From Tolypeutes matacus (lineage: Eukaryota; Chordata; Mammalia; Cingulata; Chlamyphoridae): a DNA stretch of 64,000 bases. The stretch lies in the NCBI GenBank assembly GCA_026826555.1, contig JAKSZT010017954.1, positions 4,492,642-4,556,641 of the forward strand, in the 5' to 3' direction. Every line of letters starts with the position of its first letter. Position 1 is the first letter of the stretch. Shown piece after piece: positions 9,203 to 20,808 of the stretch. Position numbers and translations under genes: made by a program. The notes below the pieces were generated by a model. That model saw only the letters and a program-made list of their open reading frames with translations, was not told the origin of the DNA and searched no databases.

Positions 9203-12200
9203 ATTGTCCAAGGCTGTCCTTTCTGTGGGCCAATTTCCTTAAGAGTCTATTTATTTCTCTTCATATTGTTTCATGGACTTACATACCACATGCCAAGATA
9301 TAGTTAAAGGGATGCTGGTACAAGTTTTCCACAGACACATCTAGGCTTGAATCCTGAGCTGGGTCATACCAGCTGTGTAACTGAGCCTGAGCCTTCCTAA
9401 TTCAGATATCAGGCTCACAGCAGTCTCCTGTTCTGGAAGGGCCAGGAAATGGATGCTCCCAGATGACCTGAGCAAAGGCCTTACTGTTGTCACTGAACAC
9501 AGAAGAGTGAGGGGAGTGCCAGGCTTGTCAGTGGTTTGGTGGGTGAGCAAATGAGCCAGCAGCTGGAGCAATCCTGTCCTGAAGCTGTATTGCACAATGG
9601 GCTGGGCTGGCTGGGGGTATGGTCCTAATGGGGGAAACTGACTCCACCTGTGCCTCCTGGTCCCTGCCACCAGCTCCACATTCTTGGGATCTTGGGAACG
9701 TGATCCTCCTGGTTCAGCTGCCACTTCCCAGGCCTGCCTTTGTGCCCCCATCATCCGTTGCCGCCAGCCTACCGAGAACAGAATTCTGCAGCTACGCCAC
9801 AACTTTTGCTTCTATTTTCTCTTTGGCAGTAGATAATATGCAGCCAATATTTAATTTTATTAAGTGGTGAACTTTACGTTTTTCAAAAACACATTTGCAT
9901 GTGCATTTTCTATCATTATTAAATGCAGGAAGAGCACAATAACATTTTACTCTTCTTTTTGAAATGGGGAATAATTCACCATGTGTTTTTATCTTCCCTG
10001 CTTAACTTTCTAGGCCAGGTCAATATAAACTGGGTGCATTGTAAGATACACATGTTTTTCTTAATATTGACATTTTTTTTACAATTTATATCCTAACTTT
10101 CAGGGATCCCTGTTGGCTTGGGCATTTATTTAGTTACCATTTACGCCAATTATTTAGATGACTCTCTGGTTCATAGTGTCAGTGCTTGCTTTTATAACTT
10201 CTCTGCTCTTGAGTCCTTACTTTCAATTTATCTGTTAGGTTTCAGGATTATAACTTTGGTTAAAGTTTTCAGCATCTGGGTTTATCCAAGAATTCTTGGG
10301 TCACAGATATCCCCCTCCACATTCTGCAGACATTGTTTCATTTTCTTCTGTTTGAATTGGTAGAAGCTTTTTTTAAAGTGACCTGCTATTATATTTTACA
10401 TTTTTGTAGCATTTTTCTCCAACCTTGAAATTGAAATATGTCCCTCCAATATATCTTCTTTGGTCTCTTCTTTACTTAAAACAGTGAGTCCTTTTGATTT
10501 GCATGCTCAGATTTGTTTTCAAACACAGGAAAATGGTCTCCTACTAAATCCTTCATTCTGGTTTTCCCTTCGTTTATTCTGGAGCAACCTTTGCATTAGC
10601 AATACTCCCAAAGATTAGATATGGATTGTTAGCCTTTGCGTGTTTAATCTTCTCTCTTAATGTCATGTCTTTGTGCTCCCTTCTCTCCCCCCACCCAACC
10701 TTATTCAGTTCACTTAGTGAATAATCACTATCACCAGTCTATTTTTTTTTTGGTTTTTATGTTTGCTCTTTGCTTTTTGGTGCATCCAACGTGGATTTTA
10801 ATTCTGCTGCTGTTTACTTAGCTTCCATTCACTTTCTTCTTATCTTGGTTAGCTCCTTTTGCATCTAGGCGTACATTTCTGATTTTTCATTTTATCATTC
10901 AAAACTTACCTTTTTAAGTTTTTCTTAAAATTTTTTTTTTTTTTTTAAGTTAAGAACACGAAACAAGTGCAGTCTAAACCTTTCTTCTGTTTCTGGCATC
11001 AGTCCATTTCTCAGGTAAGCATGCCCCCTGCACACCTAGGGCAAAGGTTTTTGGGTTTGTTAATTATTACATTTTGTTTGTTTTTCTAAATTTGTGTTTG
11101 TTAATTATTATTGTTTGTTTTCTAAATTTGTGTTTGTTAATTATTATAGTTATACTATATTTATAGACCCAGTGTTGGATTCTCTTTTTCTGTATATGCT
11201 CATCCTTGAGCAAAGAGAATTTTTTCCAGGCTCAGTGTTTGCTAGCTGATAGGTGTCTATATTCTCTTTCTTCCCCCTCACAGGCTGCTCCTGTTCTGCC
11301 AGAATTCCGCTCTTGGATCTTAGATGGGGAGGCAAATCGATGTGCCCAGCCCCTCGCCATGTTTCCAGTAACTGGCAAGCGTTTATCTCATGCAGCTCTT
11401 CACAACTAACAGAATTTTATCTTGCTCCCATTATCTGGTCCCTTAAGTAAGAGAAAGTGATTGTATTCCCAGATAATTAAAAATTGCCTAGTTCTTCTGC
11501 TGCTAGTAGCGGCCAACAGCATGTCGTTCTCAGTATTCCCGTCCATGAAATAAACTTGCACAGACACGTCTCATTTTTGGCCAGGTTGTGTTTTGGGAAG
11601 TTGTTTACTCTTTAAGACAGCATTTCATTTCCCAAAGTGTATTTCACAGAAGGGCATAGAAATTCTAAGGGAGGGTGAAAGAAAAGGCAATAATTTAATT
11701 AACTGGCTCCCTAGTGAATATGAAAAAGGGTTCAGTGGCCAGAAATGTTTGGCAATGCTGGGTCCATCAAAGCTAAATTGGCTTTTTTACTGCAGTGAGT
11801 TATTCTGGACCCTTTTGGTTGTGAGTGGAGAAACCCTACTTGAAAGCCAACTGAAAACAGAAATCTAGCCCAAGAACAGCCCCCAAGAACAATGCAGCTG
11901 GGTTTCCTAAAGTGCTGAGACCGGGACTCATCTACTACCAGGACATTGTCTCCATCTCTTCTCCTTCCTGTGCATCTGCTTCATTTTTCCCCCTTATCCT
12001 GCTTTTCCTCCCCTCTCCAGTCAGCAAGGTGGGAAATGGAGTGACTGCGTTTCAGAGCTTTATATTCTACAGCTTCATCCACTAGAAAAACACTGGCCTG
12101 CTCAGTTTCCTTTCCAAATTCTGAGGGAACAATTTTTACTGGCCTAATTTGAATTCAGTTACCCATCCTTGGACCGATCCAACATGGATAGTAGGTGGGG

Positions 12201-13568
12201 TCTGGGGAAAAGACTGTGATTGGCCAACCTTCAGTCAAGTGCTTACTCCTGGCCCAATCAGTGCTAACCAAGAGTGCAGCTTATCATGTTGAACAAAATG
12301 GCGGCTCCCACTGTTTTGGTTTCCTGGTTGCTACCCACTGGGAGTGAGTATGGGAAAGCAGACCAGCAAAGGGCGGCTAAGGGAGCAGATCTTATATGGT
12401 AGAGAGGGTCTTGCTGTTTGGTGGCTTTGGCCCTGGTTCTCTGAAGTAAGGGTTCATGTGGTGGTGGGCTTGAGGGTGAATGCCTCCTGCCACCTCCCAC
12501 CTGCCTTGCCCTGTTGGTGATACACAGGTCTAACCTGGAAGGGCCTATTTGTGTTTCCAAAATTCCAATTTCCTTAGGAGGTCTCTTCCAGTTGGAGACA
12601 AGATTCCAGGACCTTCCTTCCTACAGCAGGAGCCATACACCTGGTGGTACCTCTTGGCTCTGAATTATATCTTTCTCACTGGCCCCATAAAGAGTAGAAA
12701 CAATTTATAACCATCAGCTTTACCATGTAGATATATGACTGCCATTTTTTAATGAAGAGATTTAATGCAATAAAATTTATCTGTGCCAGTGTCCTTTTTA
12801 ATAAAGCAAAGTAGATAGTGCAACACTTTAATTTCATGTGCTTCGAGTGGCTTACGTGCAGGGCTTTCAGGGGAACTGCAGTTGGCTGGGATCTGAGCTC
12901 AGCTTACAGAAGCAGGCTTTCTTCCACTTTGAGCAAAGTCAACAATAAACTCTGTCATCTGAAAGAGCTGGAGGCAGCTTGTTGAGGGGAGATAACTGGA
13001 CTACCCACAGATGAAGGTTTTCAAGTTTCTTTTCAGTTGTACACATTCCCTGGCTGAAAACTTCTAAGGGGACTCACAGAGGCGAGCTGTTCTGGTTAGA
13101 TCAGGTGTCCCGCTGTGCTGTGGGGACCTCTGCTACCAAGGTGGCCTGGGCAGAGCTCCACGGAGCCCCCAGGATACGCCAAGCAGAGCTTGAAAGCCAC
13201 TGCTGTTTATAAAAGGCTTCAGGGCACGGCTTGGCACAGATTGTGCTCAAAAGATTCTCCATCGATGTGAGCCATCATCTTTGCTCTAGCATTTACTCCT
13301 TCCTCAGAACTTCCAGTGTTTTATGTGTTTTTTTTTTTCCTCAGGAACTCTTATGACTCCTTACCTTTGTGTTGTAATAGTTCAGATATATGACTTACCT
13401 CCTTCTATCTGCTTACTAGTCTTTAATGTACTTGAAGGAAGGATTCACTAGTTCATCCAATATCCAGTCAGCAGCCCCCTTTCCCAGATGATTTCTTAAA
13501 TGTGTGTATGTGTGTGTTTTAGTTTGTTTGAATCAGGATCCAGTCAAAGCCAAAACAGCACATTTGGC
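9203..13568. other. Mostly unique intergenic sequence with old T-rich LINE-like stretch
   Basis: No gene is seen. The T-rich stretch at about 10010-11000 resembles a very old antisense L1/HAL1 5' part, but this is weak. Around 12218-12305 there are two CCAAT-type boxes and a YY1-like site in sequence that may itself be an ancient repeat. The open frame at 9341-9802 (minus) has no recognisable domain. Confidence 0.4.
11057..11147 (+). repeat. Short tandem duplication, about 2.5 units of 35-42 bp
   Basis: The unit GTTTGTTAATTATTA followed by TTGTTTGTTTT/CTAAATTTGT occurs at about 11057, 11097 and 11133. The third unit is truncated. The units differ by a small indel and few substitutions, which suggests a local slippage-type duplication. 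Confidence 0.8.
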
Positions 13569-13603
13569 ATTTTAATCTTCAGGTACTCCCTGTCATCTTT
13601 TTT

Positions 13604-14089
13604 CTTTTTGGATTCTATTATTTCTTTTTTTATTATTTTTTAAAAGATACTTAAATTACATAAAGGCTACACAAAAACTATAGGGATTCCCATATGACCC
13701 ACTTCCCACACCTCCCACACCTCCCACACCCTTCCACAAAAACATCCTTCATTAGTGGGGACATTCATTGCAATTGATAAATGCATTCTGGGGCTTTGCC
13801 ATTAAGCATGGACCATAGTTCACATTGTAGTCTACACTCTCTCCTACACAGTTCTGCATGTTATGTGATGATATAAAATTTCCTATATCTGTCATTGCAG
13901 TGTCACTCGGGGCGATTCCCAAGTCCCGAAAAAGCCCCTGTATTACAATTGTTTTTCCCTCTCCCTGCCCCCAGAGCCTCCAGTGGCCACTGGCTCCACA
14001 TCAATGTTGTAATTTCTTCTATTGCTTCTATTGTTTCTGATGATAATTCTGTAGTCACTTAAATAGCTTTTCCCCTGTGGGTGTTTTTA
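13604..14089 (-). mobile_element. Retroposed element flanked by 35-bp perfect direct repeats
   Basis: Identical 35-bp sequences lie at 13569-13603 and 14090-14124; their shared core includes TCTTCAGGTACTCCCTGTCA. The intervening 486 bp starts with T-rich sequence on the plus strand (a poly-A tail if read on the minus strand) and continues as a C/T-rich sequence with ACACCTCCC iterations at 13705-13733. The arrangement is that of a minus-strand LINE-mediated insertion with an unusually long TSD. I think the insert is a lineage L1 3' UTR-like repeat, but the family is not certain. Confidence 0.75.
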
Positions 14090-14647
14090 ATTTTAATCTT
14101 CAGGTACTCCCTGTCATCTTTTTTGTTTTTCTTGAAATTTATTTGTTGAGGAAATCGGATCATTTGTGCATATAATTTGTCACATTAGGGATCTTTACAG
14201 TGAGCGTCATTTAACATAGCACATTTAAACAGAATTTAATAAGGATTTTCGGCAGAGATACATATTAGTTGCCCTACAGTGTACCCCCCAGACTCCTAGG
14301 TCTGCTGGCATTGCAGCCCCTCCATTAGCACATCCCCCAGTTCACGTCATGCTTCCGTCTGTGTGAGGCCCCTTTCCTTTAGCCAGGTCTGTCTGCTTGT
14401 TGTCCCAGTGCAGCACTATCTCCTTCATGGAGTCCTAGACTTTTAAGGCACAAAAGGACCGTAGAAGCAACCTCTCATACCCATGACCCCCATCCAACTG
14501 GCGTGTCCTTCCTTTCACCTCTTCTCAACCATAGTCTTCACTTTCTTTCAGACCAGGATCAGATCCACCTGGGGACTCGGCCTGAGAGAGTGGGAACTAG
14601 ACATACAGGTGTTAGAATCTTTGATTGGCTGCTCCCTAAGATCGTCT

Positions 14648-14728
14648 CATCTTATGCAAGTTATTTAACCTCTCTGAGCTCAGTTTTTACATCTGTATAA
14701 TGGGAATGCTGTAAGGATTGAACAACAA
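14648..14728 (+). mobile_element. MIR SINE fragment
   Basis: This has the typical MIR core: GCAAGTTATTTAACCTCTCTGAGC followed by a TGTATAATGGGAATG-type stretch. Confidence 0.8.
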
Positions 14729-14892
14729 GACAAAGTGAAGCAGAACAAAGCATTCTTTAGTTACTTAGGACCAAAACTTTAGAGTTACTTTTTACTTTTC
14801 TCTTCCATCCCAGGTCAGAAAAAAAGACCCTGAAGGGAAATTCAGTGTTGCAGGATTTGGTCAAATCTCCTTTTGGAGCCTGTATTTTTCTG

Positions 14893-15130
14893 AAAATAAT
14901 ATAAGTAGCTAGCATCTATTTAGCATGTACTCTGTATCTGCTAACATGACAGGTGCCTTATATCTAATAACTCATTTAGCCTTGTAACAATCCTATGAGG
15001 AAGGTATTATTATCGTCACTCCCATTTTTACAGACAAGGAAACTGAAGCCTAGAAAAACTAAGTAACTTGCTCAAGTTTATATAGCTGTTAAGTGGTAGA
15101 GCCAAGATTTGAACCCAGGCAGTTAGGCTC
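14893..15130 (-). mobile_element. MIR SINE, nearly full length, antisense
   Basis: The sequence is the complement of MIR: ACTCATTTAGCCTTG, CCCATTTTTACAGACAAGG, AACTTGCTCAAG, and GATTTGAACCCAGGCAG near the tRNA-like end. It abuts a MER20 element directly. Confidence 0.88.
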
Positions 15131-15589
15131 CAGAGGTTTCTCAACCCTAGCTGCACAACTTAGTCCCTTGGGGGGCTGTTAAAAATATGGAATGTCAGAC
15201 CTGCACCAGACCAATAAAATCAGGATCTCCAGGCACTGGCCCCAGTCACTAATACTTCTAAAAACTCCTAGTGGTTGAAAGTCTATCAAAGTATTAGATG
15301 TTCAAGGAGCAGGATGTGTACAACCTACCTTCACGTGTTTGAAAAATAGATGAATAGATGGATGATTTGGTGAATGGATGGATAGAATGATATGGCAAAT
15401 GTGGCAACATATTAAGAGTTGGTGGATCTGGGTATCTGGGTGGGGGGTATGTTGAAGTTCTCTGTATGGGTTTTGTATTATTTTTTTCAACTTTCCTGTA
15501 AGTGTGAAGTTATTTCAAAATAAAAAATTCATTAAAAAAATAAAAGCTCCTAGGGGATTCTAGTGAGCAAGCAGGGGTGAGAATCACTG
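15131..15589. mobile_element. MER20-type hAT DNA transposon split by an L1 3' end
   Basis: The first part, 15131-15271, starts CAGAGGTTTCTCAACC and contains ACCAATAAAATCAGGATCTC. The second part, 15541-15589, ends GGTGAGAATCACTG. Together they match a non-autonomous hAT-Charlie element with CAG...CTG termini. The gap at 15272-15540 is an L1 3' end. Confidence 0.8.
15272..15540 (+). mobile_element. 5'-truncated L1 3' end inserted in MER20
   Basis: The segment contains a GATG/GATA-rich stretch (15348-15392) and ends with a typical old L1 3' UTR (TCAACTTTCCTGTAAG, TTATTTCAAAATAAAAAA). It is flanked by a 13-bp TSD with one mismatch: TAAAAACTCCTAG at 15259-15271 and TAAAAGCTCCTAG at 15541-15553. 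Confidence 0.82.
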
Positions 15590-16654
15590 CCTATGTTGTT
15601 GATATGCTATGACCGAAACTGCGACCTATGTCCATGATTATTATTAATTGCATCTGTTGACCTTAAGATCTCTATCCGTGAGTGTCCTTGGGTGTTACTT
15701 TCCCTTTCCAGAGTTGGGTTAAAGGGTCTCTACGGGCCCTCTCAGATGGAACATCCCATGAATCTGTGAATCAGGGCAAGTCACGGATCTCAGCATGTAA
15801 CCTGGGAGCCAGAGGCGAGGAGGGGCAGTGACTGTCCTGGCCGCTCCATCACTAACAGCAGGAAGACTTCAAAACTCTTGGCAGGGCCTGTCATATCCCA
15901 TGTGAGACACACACGCTTGTCAGTTGCCTTTACATATTTCTCAGGCCCATTTCGGTGAAAAATGTGTAGGTTTTGAACCATTAAAGGGATGCTTTATCAG
16001 CTGTCAGCGACTGAATACAATAATGATCAGATTCATAGTGACCCTTAGATTTCTCCAGTCACTGCAGTTCCTCACCGATTGGGAAGATTGACACTGCTGT
16101 CTTGTCCATTTGTCAAAGCGAATGACAGTCTCTCCAGATTTGGTTATGTGTGGACAAGAGATGCTGTCACAGAAACCTTGTCAAGGTGGATGGACGAGCC
16201 AGGGGCACACTCACCACTGCTAGGAGGTGTGAATAAGGAGAACAGGGAAATTAAAGGCTTTCCGTGGTTAAGCACTCATTTTTTCAAAAAGGTTTACGAA
16301 GGAAAGCTTGCCAGCTACCTTAAAGCCACTCAAATATCATAAAATTTTCAGTGATGACATATGAAGGCAGAAGGCTGGAAAGGTCGTTATGGTGCCCAAT
16401 TTCCAGTCCTCTCCTTTCAATTGATCAGACTTGCCTCAGTAAAGCAGGACCACCTCGAGAAACTCAGTGTTGCACAGCATCTGCTGGTTGTTGGTTCCAC
16501 CAGGTGGAAGAAAGAAACTGTGTTGAATTTAGATGCCAAAGGTTGAGCCTTAGCCATTGGCTTTTTTGTAACTCATGCCAAATCCCCAAACTAGAGGTTT
16601 CCAAACCTTATTGATTTACCCCCTCCTCTCTCCATCTTTCCACCACCCCTGGTT
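15590..16654. other. Unique intergenic sequence, no gene seen
   Basis: The region has no recognised repeat or coding region. Short open frames at 16079-16342 and 16351-16614 have no identifiable domain or codon signature. Confidence 0.5.
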
Positions 16655-17182
16655 TTCAAATGTGGTTGCACGTTAGGATTACTCTAGTCAGTTTTTAAAA
16701 AAATACCGATGACTGAAAGCTCTCAAGGTGATTTTTATTTTTAAGATTTATTTTATTTATTTATTCCTCCCCTGCCCCCATTGTTTTGCACTCACTGTCT
16801 GCTCTCTATGTGTTCTTCTGTGTCTGCCTGTCTTCTCTTTAGGCGGCACCGGGAACTGATCCTGACACCTTCTGGAGTGGGAGAGAGGTACTCAATCTCT
16901 TGCACCACCTCAGCTCCCTGGTCTGCTGCGTCTCTTATTGTCTCTCCTCTGTGTTTCTTTTTGTTGCATCATCTTGCTACACCAGCTCTCCTGCATGGGC
17001 CAGCACTCCTGCGTGGGCCAGCTCTCTGCTCAGGCCTACTCGGGCCAGCTTGCCTTTCACCAGGAGGCCCTGGTAATCAAACCCTAGACCTCCTATTTGG
17101 TAGATGGGAACCCAATCACTTGAGCCACATCTATTTCCCATTTCTAGGTGATTTTAATGTGAAGCAAACTTTGAAAACTACT
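16655..17182. mobile_element. MER20-like hAT relic split by a DAS-SINE
   Basis: The left part, 16655-16735, reads GGTTTTCAAATGTGGTTGCACG...; the right part, 17156-17182, reads AATGTGAAGCAAACTTTGAAAACTACTG. Together they resemble a shortened MER20/MER5 element. The DAS insertion fills 16736-17145. Confidence 0.65.
16736..17145 (-). mobile_element. DAS-type SINE, long composite form, antisense
   Basis: On the plus strand this starts with the complement of an AAATAAATAAA-type tail, then the GCACTCACTGTCTGCTCTCT block, the ACTGATCCTGACACCTTCTGG tRNA-like module, the TTGCATCATCTTGCTAC block and the second module near 17075-17125. A perfect 10-bp TSD, AGGTGATTTT, lies at 16726-16735 and 17146-17155. 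Confidence 0.93.
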
Positions 17183-17187
17183 GGTCT

Positions 17188-17359
17188 TCGCCAGTGCTCC
17201 CTAGACTTTAACGTGTATCTGAATCACTGAGGATCTTCTTAAAATGCAGATTTTGGTTCAGAAAGTCTGGGATGGGGCCTGAGAGTCTGTGTTTCTCACC
17301 TGTTCCCAGGTGATGTGAATGTTGCTGGTCCATGGCCCACACTTTGAGTAACAGGGCTC
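17188..17359 (+). mobile_element. MER5A-type hAT relic
   Basis: Motifs in order are CCCTAGACTTTAACGTGTATC, GAATCACTGAGGATCTTCTT, GATGGGGCCTGAGAGTCTG and CCACACTTTGAGTAACAG, which match MER5A spacing. Confidence 0.85.
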
Positions 17360-18339
17360 AGCACTGTAGTTTCCCAATACCTTGTCCACATACCACCTGT
17401 ATCCAAATTCCCTGGGGGTGTTGAGGAAGAAGACAGATCATTATCTCACATCTTTCAGATCAGAATCTTTGGGAATGAGGCCTCAGCATCTACATTTTTA
17501 ATGTTTTCAAGTTATCCTGATAGCAGGCTGGTGTAGACTTCATTGACTTGACCTTGAGCTGTCTCTCAAATGATATTATCAAATGGTAATTATCGCCCTA
17601 TCCACCTCGCAAGATTATATGCAAATTGTTTTGGCCCTGTTTAATGTATTCATCAATAAACTGAGTGAAAATATAAAATAGTAATAACAAAACAAAGCCA
17701 GGAGGGAGAACGAATGGACAATCATTTGCCAGACTCATAATCCCCTAAGATCCTGACAGGTGGAGAAGTAGGATGCCACTCTTAAGATAAGGTTGAACAG
17801 TTTCTGCGGGTTGGGTGCAAATCTCCCCCCACACCTGGTCCCCAAGACACAGGTTTAGGATCTGGGATCGATGCTCTGCTAGAGGAGGGGTGAGAAAGCA
17901 TGAGGATTTGGTGCATGAGAAGCTCTAATATAAGCCCCTCTGCTGGCATAGCTTTCAGAAAAGCTAATCTTCGACTGCTTGGTTTAGAGAATACCGTCTG
18001 GCATGAGTTTCTGACCCTTAATGGGCTTCATGATCCAGGGAAAATGTCTTGATTTCTCCTAACTGTGATTTTTGCAATTGAAAAATAAAGATAGACTCAT
18101 CTTAGTGTTATTGTAGTAAATGAGATGCCTTAAAGGAAACTGCCTAGCCCATCTATTGGCATTGTCTATGATTAAACAATGTGAGCTCTTTCCTCCCTTT
18201 GTCCTCTTCCTCTTCTCATTTACTTCAAACCTTTCCAATCACCCCCAACTAATGCAATAGTCCCCAATTCTTTAATATCATCTTTGATTAACTTAAGGGA
18301 CATAGAAGGAGATGTGATGCTGGAAGACAGAGAGAGAAA
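17360..18339. other. Intergenic sequence with weak MIR/MER5 traces
   Basis: A second degraded MER5-like stretch may lie at 17390-17530 (TCAGAATCTTTGGGAATGAGG). A weak MIR-like stretch is near 18050-18150. No gene is seen. Confidence 0.4.
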
Positions 18340-18592
18340 TTTGATGATGCTACCCTGCTGGCTTTGAAGATGGAAGAAGGGGCCAGGAGCTGAGTAAGGT
18401 AGGTGGCCTCTGGCAGCTGGGAAAAGAGTCTCCAAAAGGAACATAGCCTTGCTGACACCCTAGTACCTTGATTTTAGCCCTGTTAGATCCATTTCGGACA
18501 TCTGGTCTCCAGAACCGCAAGAAAATAAATTTGTATTGTTTTAAGCCACGAACTTTGTGGTACAGCAGCCATAGGAAACTAACACAAGAACC
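18340..18592 (+). mobile_element. MLT1-type MaLR LTR, 3' part
   Basis: The sequence runs GATGGAAGAAGGGGCCAGG, CCTTGATTTTAGCCCTG, GGTCTCCAGAACCGCAAG, AATAAATTTGTATTGTTTTAAGCC and ends CTAACACA, the classic MaLR LTR 3' end with an AATAAA signal. The 5' half is missing. Confidence 0.88.
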
Positions 18593-19021
18593 TTGCCAGG
18601 TCCCACGGCAAGTGGGGTTGAGGTAGGTAGAGGATTTTAGATCTTGGCTTTGTATCCACTGCACTCTACTGATACCGTTTTATGGTGCCACAGCTGCCGC
18701 CGCTGGGATTTGCAGGCACTCACATGTGTATGAGTCACAGGTAGTCTTGAGTGTCATTGGAGAGGCACCTTCCACCTTCCCAGGGGCTGTTGCCCTTGGT
18801 TAGAAATCCCACCAGCCTAGGGCCCACAGCCCCTGTGACTCTGATTCTCAGAAACCACAGTAGACCTTTCTCTTCTAAGACACGCGTACCACATTTGAAT
18901 AATGGTATTAAAAGTGCCCACATATTGAAAGCAATGTCTGCAGTTAACGTGCTGTTTAATAATGATTGTTTATGACCAACTCCAAGTAGATATGATAGAA
19001 TTCCTTTCAGATTAGGTATTG

Positions 19022-19180
19022 TGCTCTTTCTTCCCGAACAGTCTACATCTGGCCAACCTTCTGAGGACTCTGCCGTCCTCCATTTTGACCTTCTGCCCTC
19101 ACCGTCTCCTCCAAGTCCATAAACATTTTTGAGATCTGGCTTAAGGCCCACCTCCTCCAAAACATCTTCTTTGATAAATG
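19022..19180 (+). mobile_element. L2 LINE 3' fragment
   Basis: The segment with AGATCTGGCTTAAGGCCCACC and TCCTCCAAAACATCTTC resembles the L2 3' region. It is old and divergent. Confidence 0.5.
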
Positions 19181-20574
19181 CAACTCCAGTGTTAGTGCTT
19201 TGGTATAAGTATGCCAGCTTATACTGCCACTAACAGTATATGTGCGTGTCCATTTTACCACACCCTGAGCAATAATTTGTCATTATTTAAAAGAAAAAAA
19301 TCTTTGTGACACCTTTAAGGCAGAGTTGATGCACATCTGCTAAAATAAATCAGGGTTCTTATTTTGATTAACTTAATTAACAAGCCCACATGTCGATTTC
19401 TGAACATACAAGCCCTCCAATGAATATTCTGTGTGTTTTGAGCTCAGAAGGCTTGAGCAGTGATCATCTTTCTTTTTCCTTTTCTTCTTTGTTGGGGTTA
19501 TATCTGGAGAATTTCAACCAGCATTCTCTCTAATGTACATAAACCAGAAGTTACAAGAATGGAAATATAAAGAAATGGGAAGGAATGATTTATTAAGATA
19601 TGAAGACATGGATTTTTGTGAAATGAAAAGGCATTTAAATGGTTTATTTTTCATTATACATTCCTGGTAGCGAAGATTTTGTAAAAAATTAAGCGTTATT
19701 GGTTTGGTGGATTCCATCCTTGGGGTGTTTTATAAATTCTTGAGAACAGAGTCATAGCTGTGTAATTTGTGATTTAGACATCTATTTGGCAAACCTGTGT
19801 TTGCATTCAATTATAAGATGATTGCATCAGCTTAAACAGTGAGCCAGCAGTGAGTTTAGCTCTCCCCAGCCCTTTTCTGTCAAACAATACCTGGCTAGCA
19901 ACCTGGGGAATTGGGCTTCTCTCCCAGAGAGACCTTTGGAAGATAGCAGAGCCTCTCTGGACCTCCATTTCCACATGGGTAAAATTCAAGGGATTGAATT
20001 ATATGCCTTCTAAGGTCCCTTTCATTCCAAAATTCCATGTTCCCATGATTCTGATTACAGTGCGGATCCAGTCATGCACGCAGCATGCTGAATATTTAAA
20101 TAATTGCTCACAGGTTGAACATTTCATCACTGTCAAGAGCCCAGAATCACATGGAGGGACAATATTTTCTTCTCTAGTTACATGCTGAATGTAATTATAC
20201 TTCAAATGATTTAATAAAGGAGGAGGATGCCCTTCTTTGTCAGGGTTTGTCCTTGTGCTTTTCATGCCTCTAGATGTAAAGGTTGTCTACCCAACTTACT
20301 CCCAAACACCCAGATCATACTGGCCCACCAACCCTTTAAGAGTTATCTGGTCTACCTATTCTGAACCAACCCCATTCACGCTCCAGATCAAGGGTAGCAG
20401 TGGCTCACTTATTGCTTCCTCACACTCCCTTGGGGAGTGTTTACCTCAAGATATTAGAGTGGCAACAAGAAGGATTATTTGTGAAGAACTGTGATCTGCA
20501 AACCCTTCCCCACATAAACACATATACACTCAACTAGGTATATTTAAATTCTTTTTTAAGGAAAAAAGAGGGAG
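19181..20574. other. Unique intergenic sequence with AT-rich palindromic site
   Basis: No gene is seen. A TGATTAACTTAATTAAC stretch at 19365-19381 resembles a homeodomain or HNF1-type half-site pair. The rest is unremarkable. Confidence 0.4.
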
Positions 20575-20808
20575 GCAGGAGAGTTGGTGTCAGACACATT
20601 TTGACTCAAATTTTGGTTCCAACGTTTTCTCTTTGTATGACTTGAGCTAATTCTTTAACCTTTCTAGGCCTCCGTTACTTTCTCTGTAAAATGGGGATAA
20701 TGATCGTTTATTCCCCACAGGGTTATTAAGATATGAGGATACCAGGAGAGAAGAGGGAAGCCATGGTGCTTGGTAGCTAGTATGTCCTCAGTAAAGCCTA
20801 GCTCTTGT
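20575..20808 (+). mobile_element. MIR SINE, nearly full length
   Basis: MIR motifs occur in sense order: GACTTGAGCTAATTCTTTAACC, CTGTAAAATGGGGATAATG, CACAGGGTTATTAAG and TTGGTAGCTAGTATGTCCTCAG. Confidence 0.85.

Noticed and set aside
16781..17230. 149-codon ORF similar to ORFs at 35300 and 62127, resembling a small protein family
   Set aside because: All three ORFs are the plus-strand reading of antisense DAS-SINEs; their similarity reflects the repeat, not a protein family.
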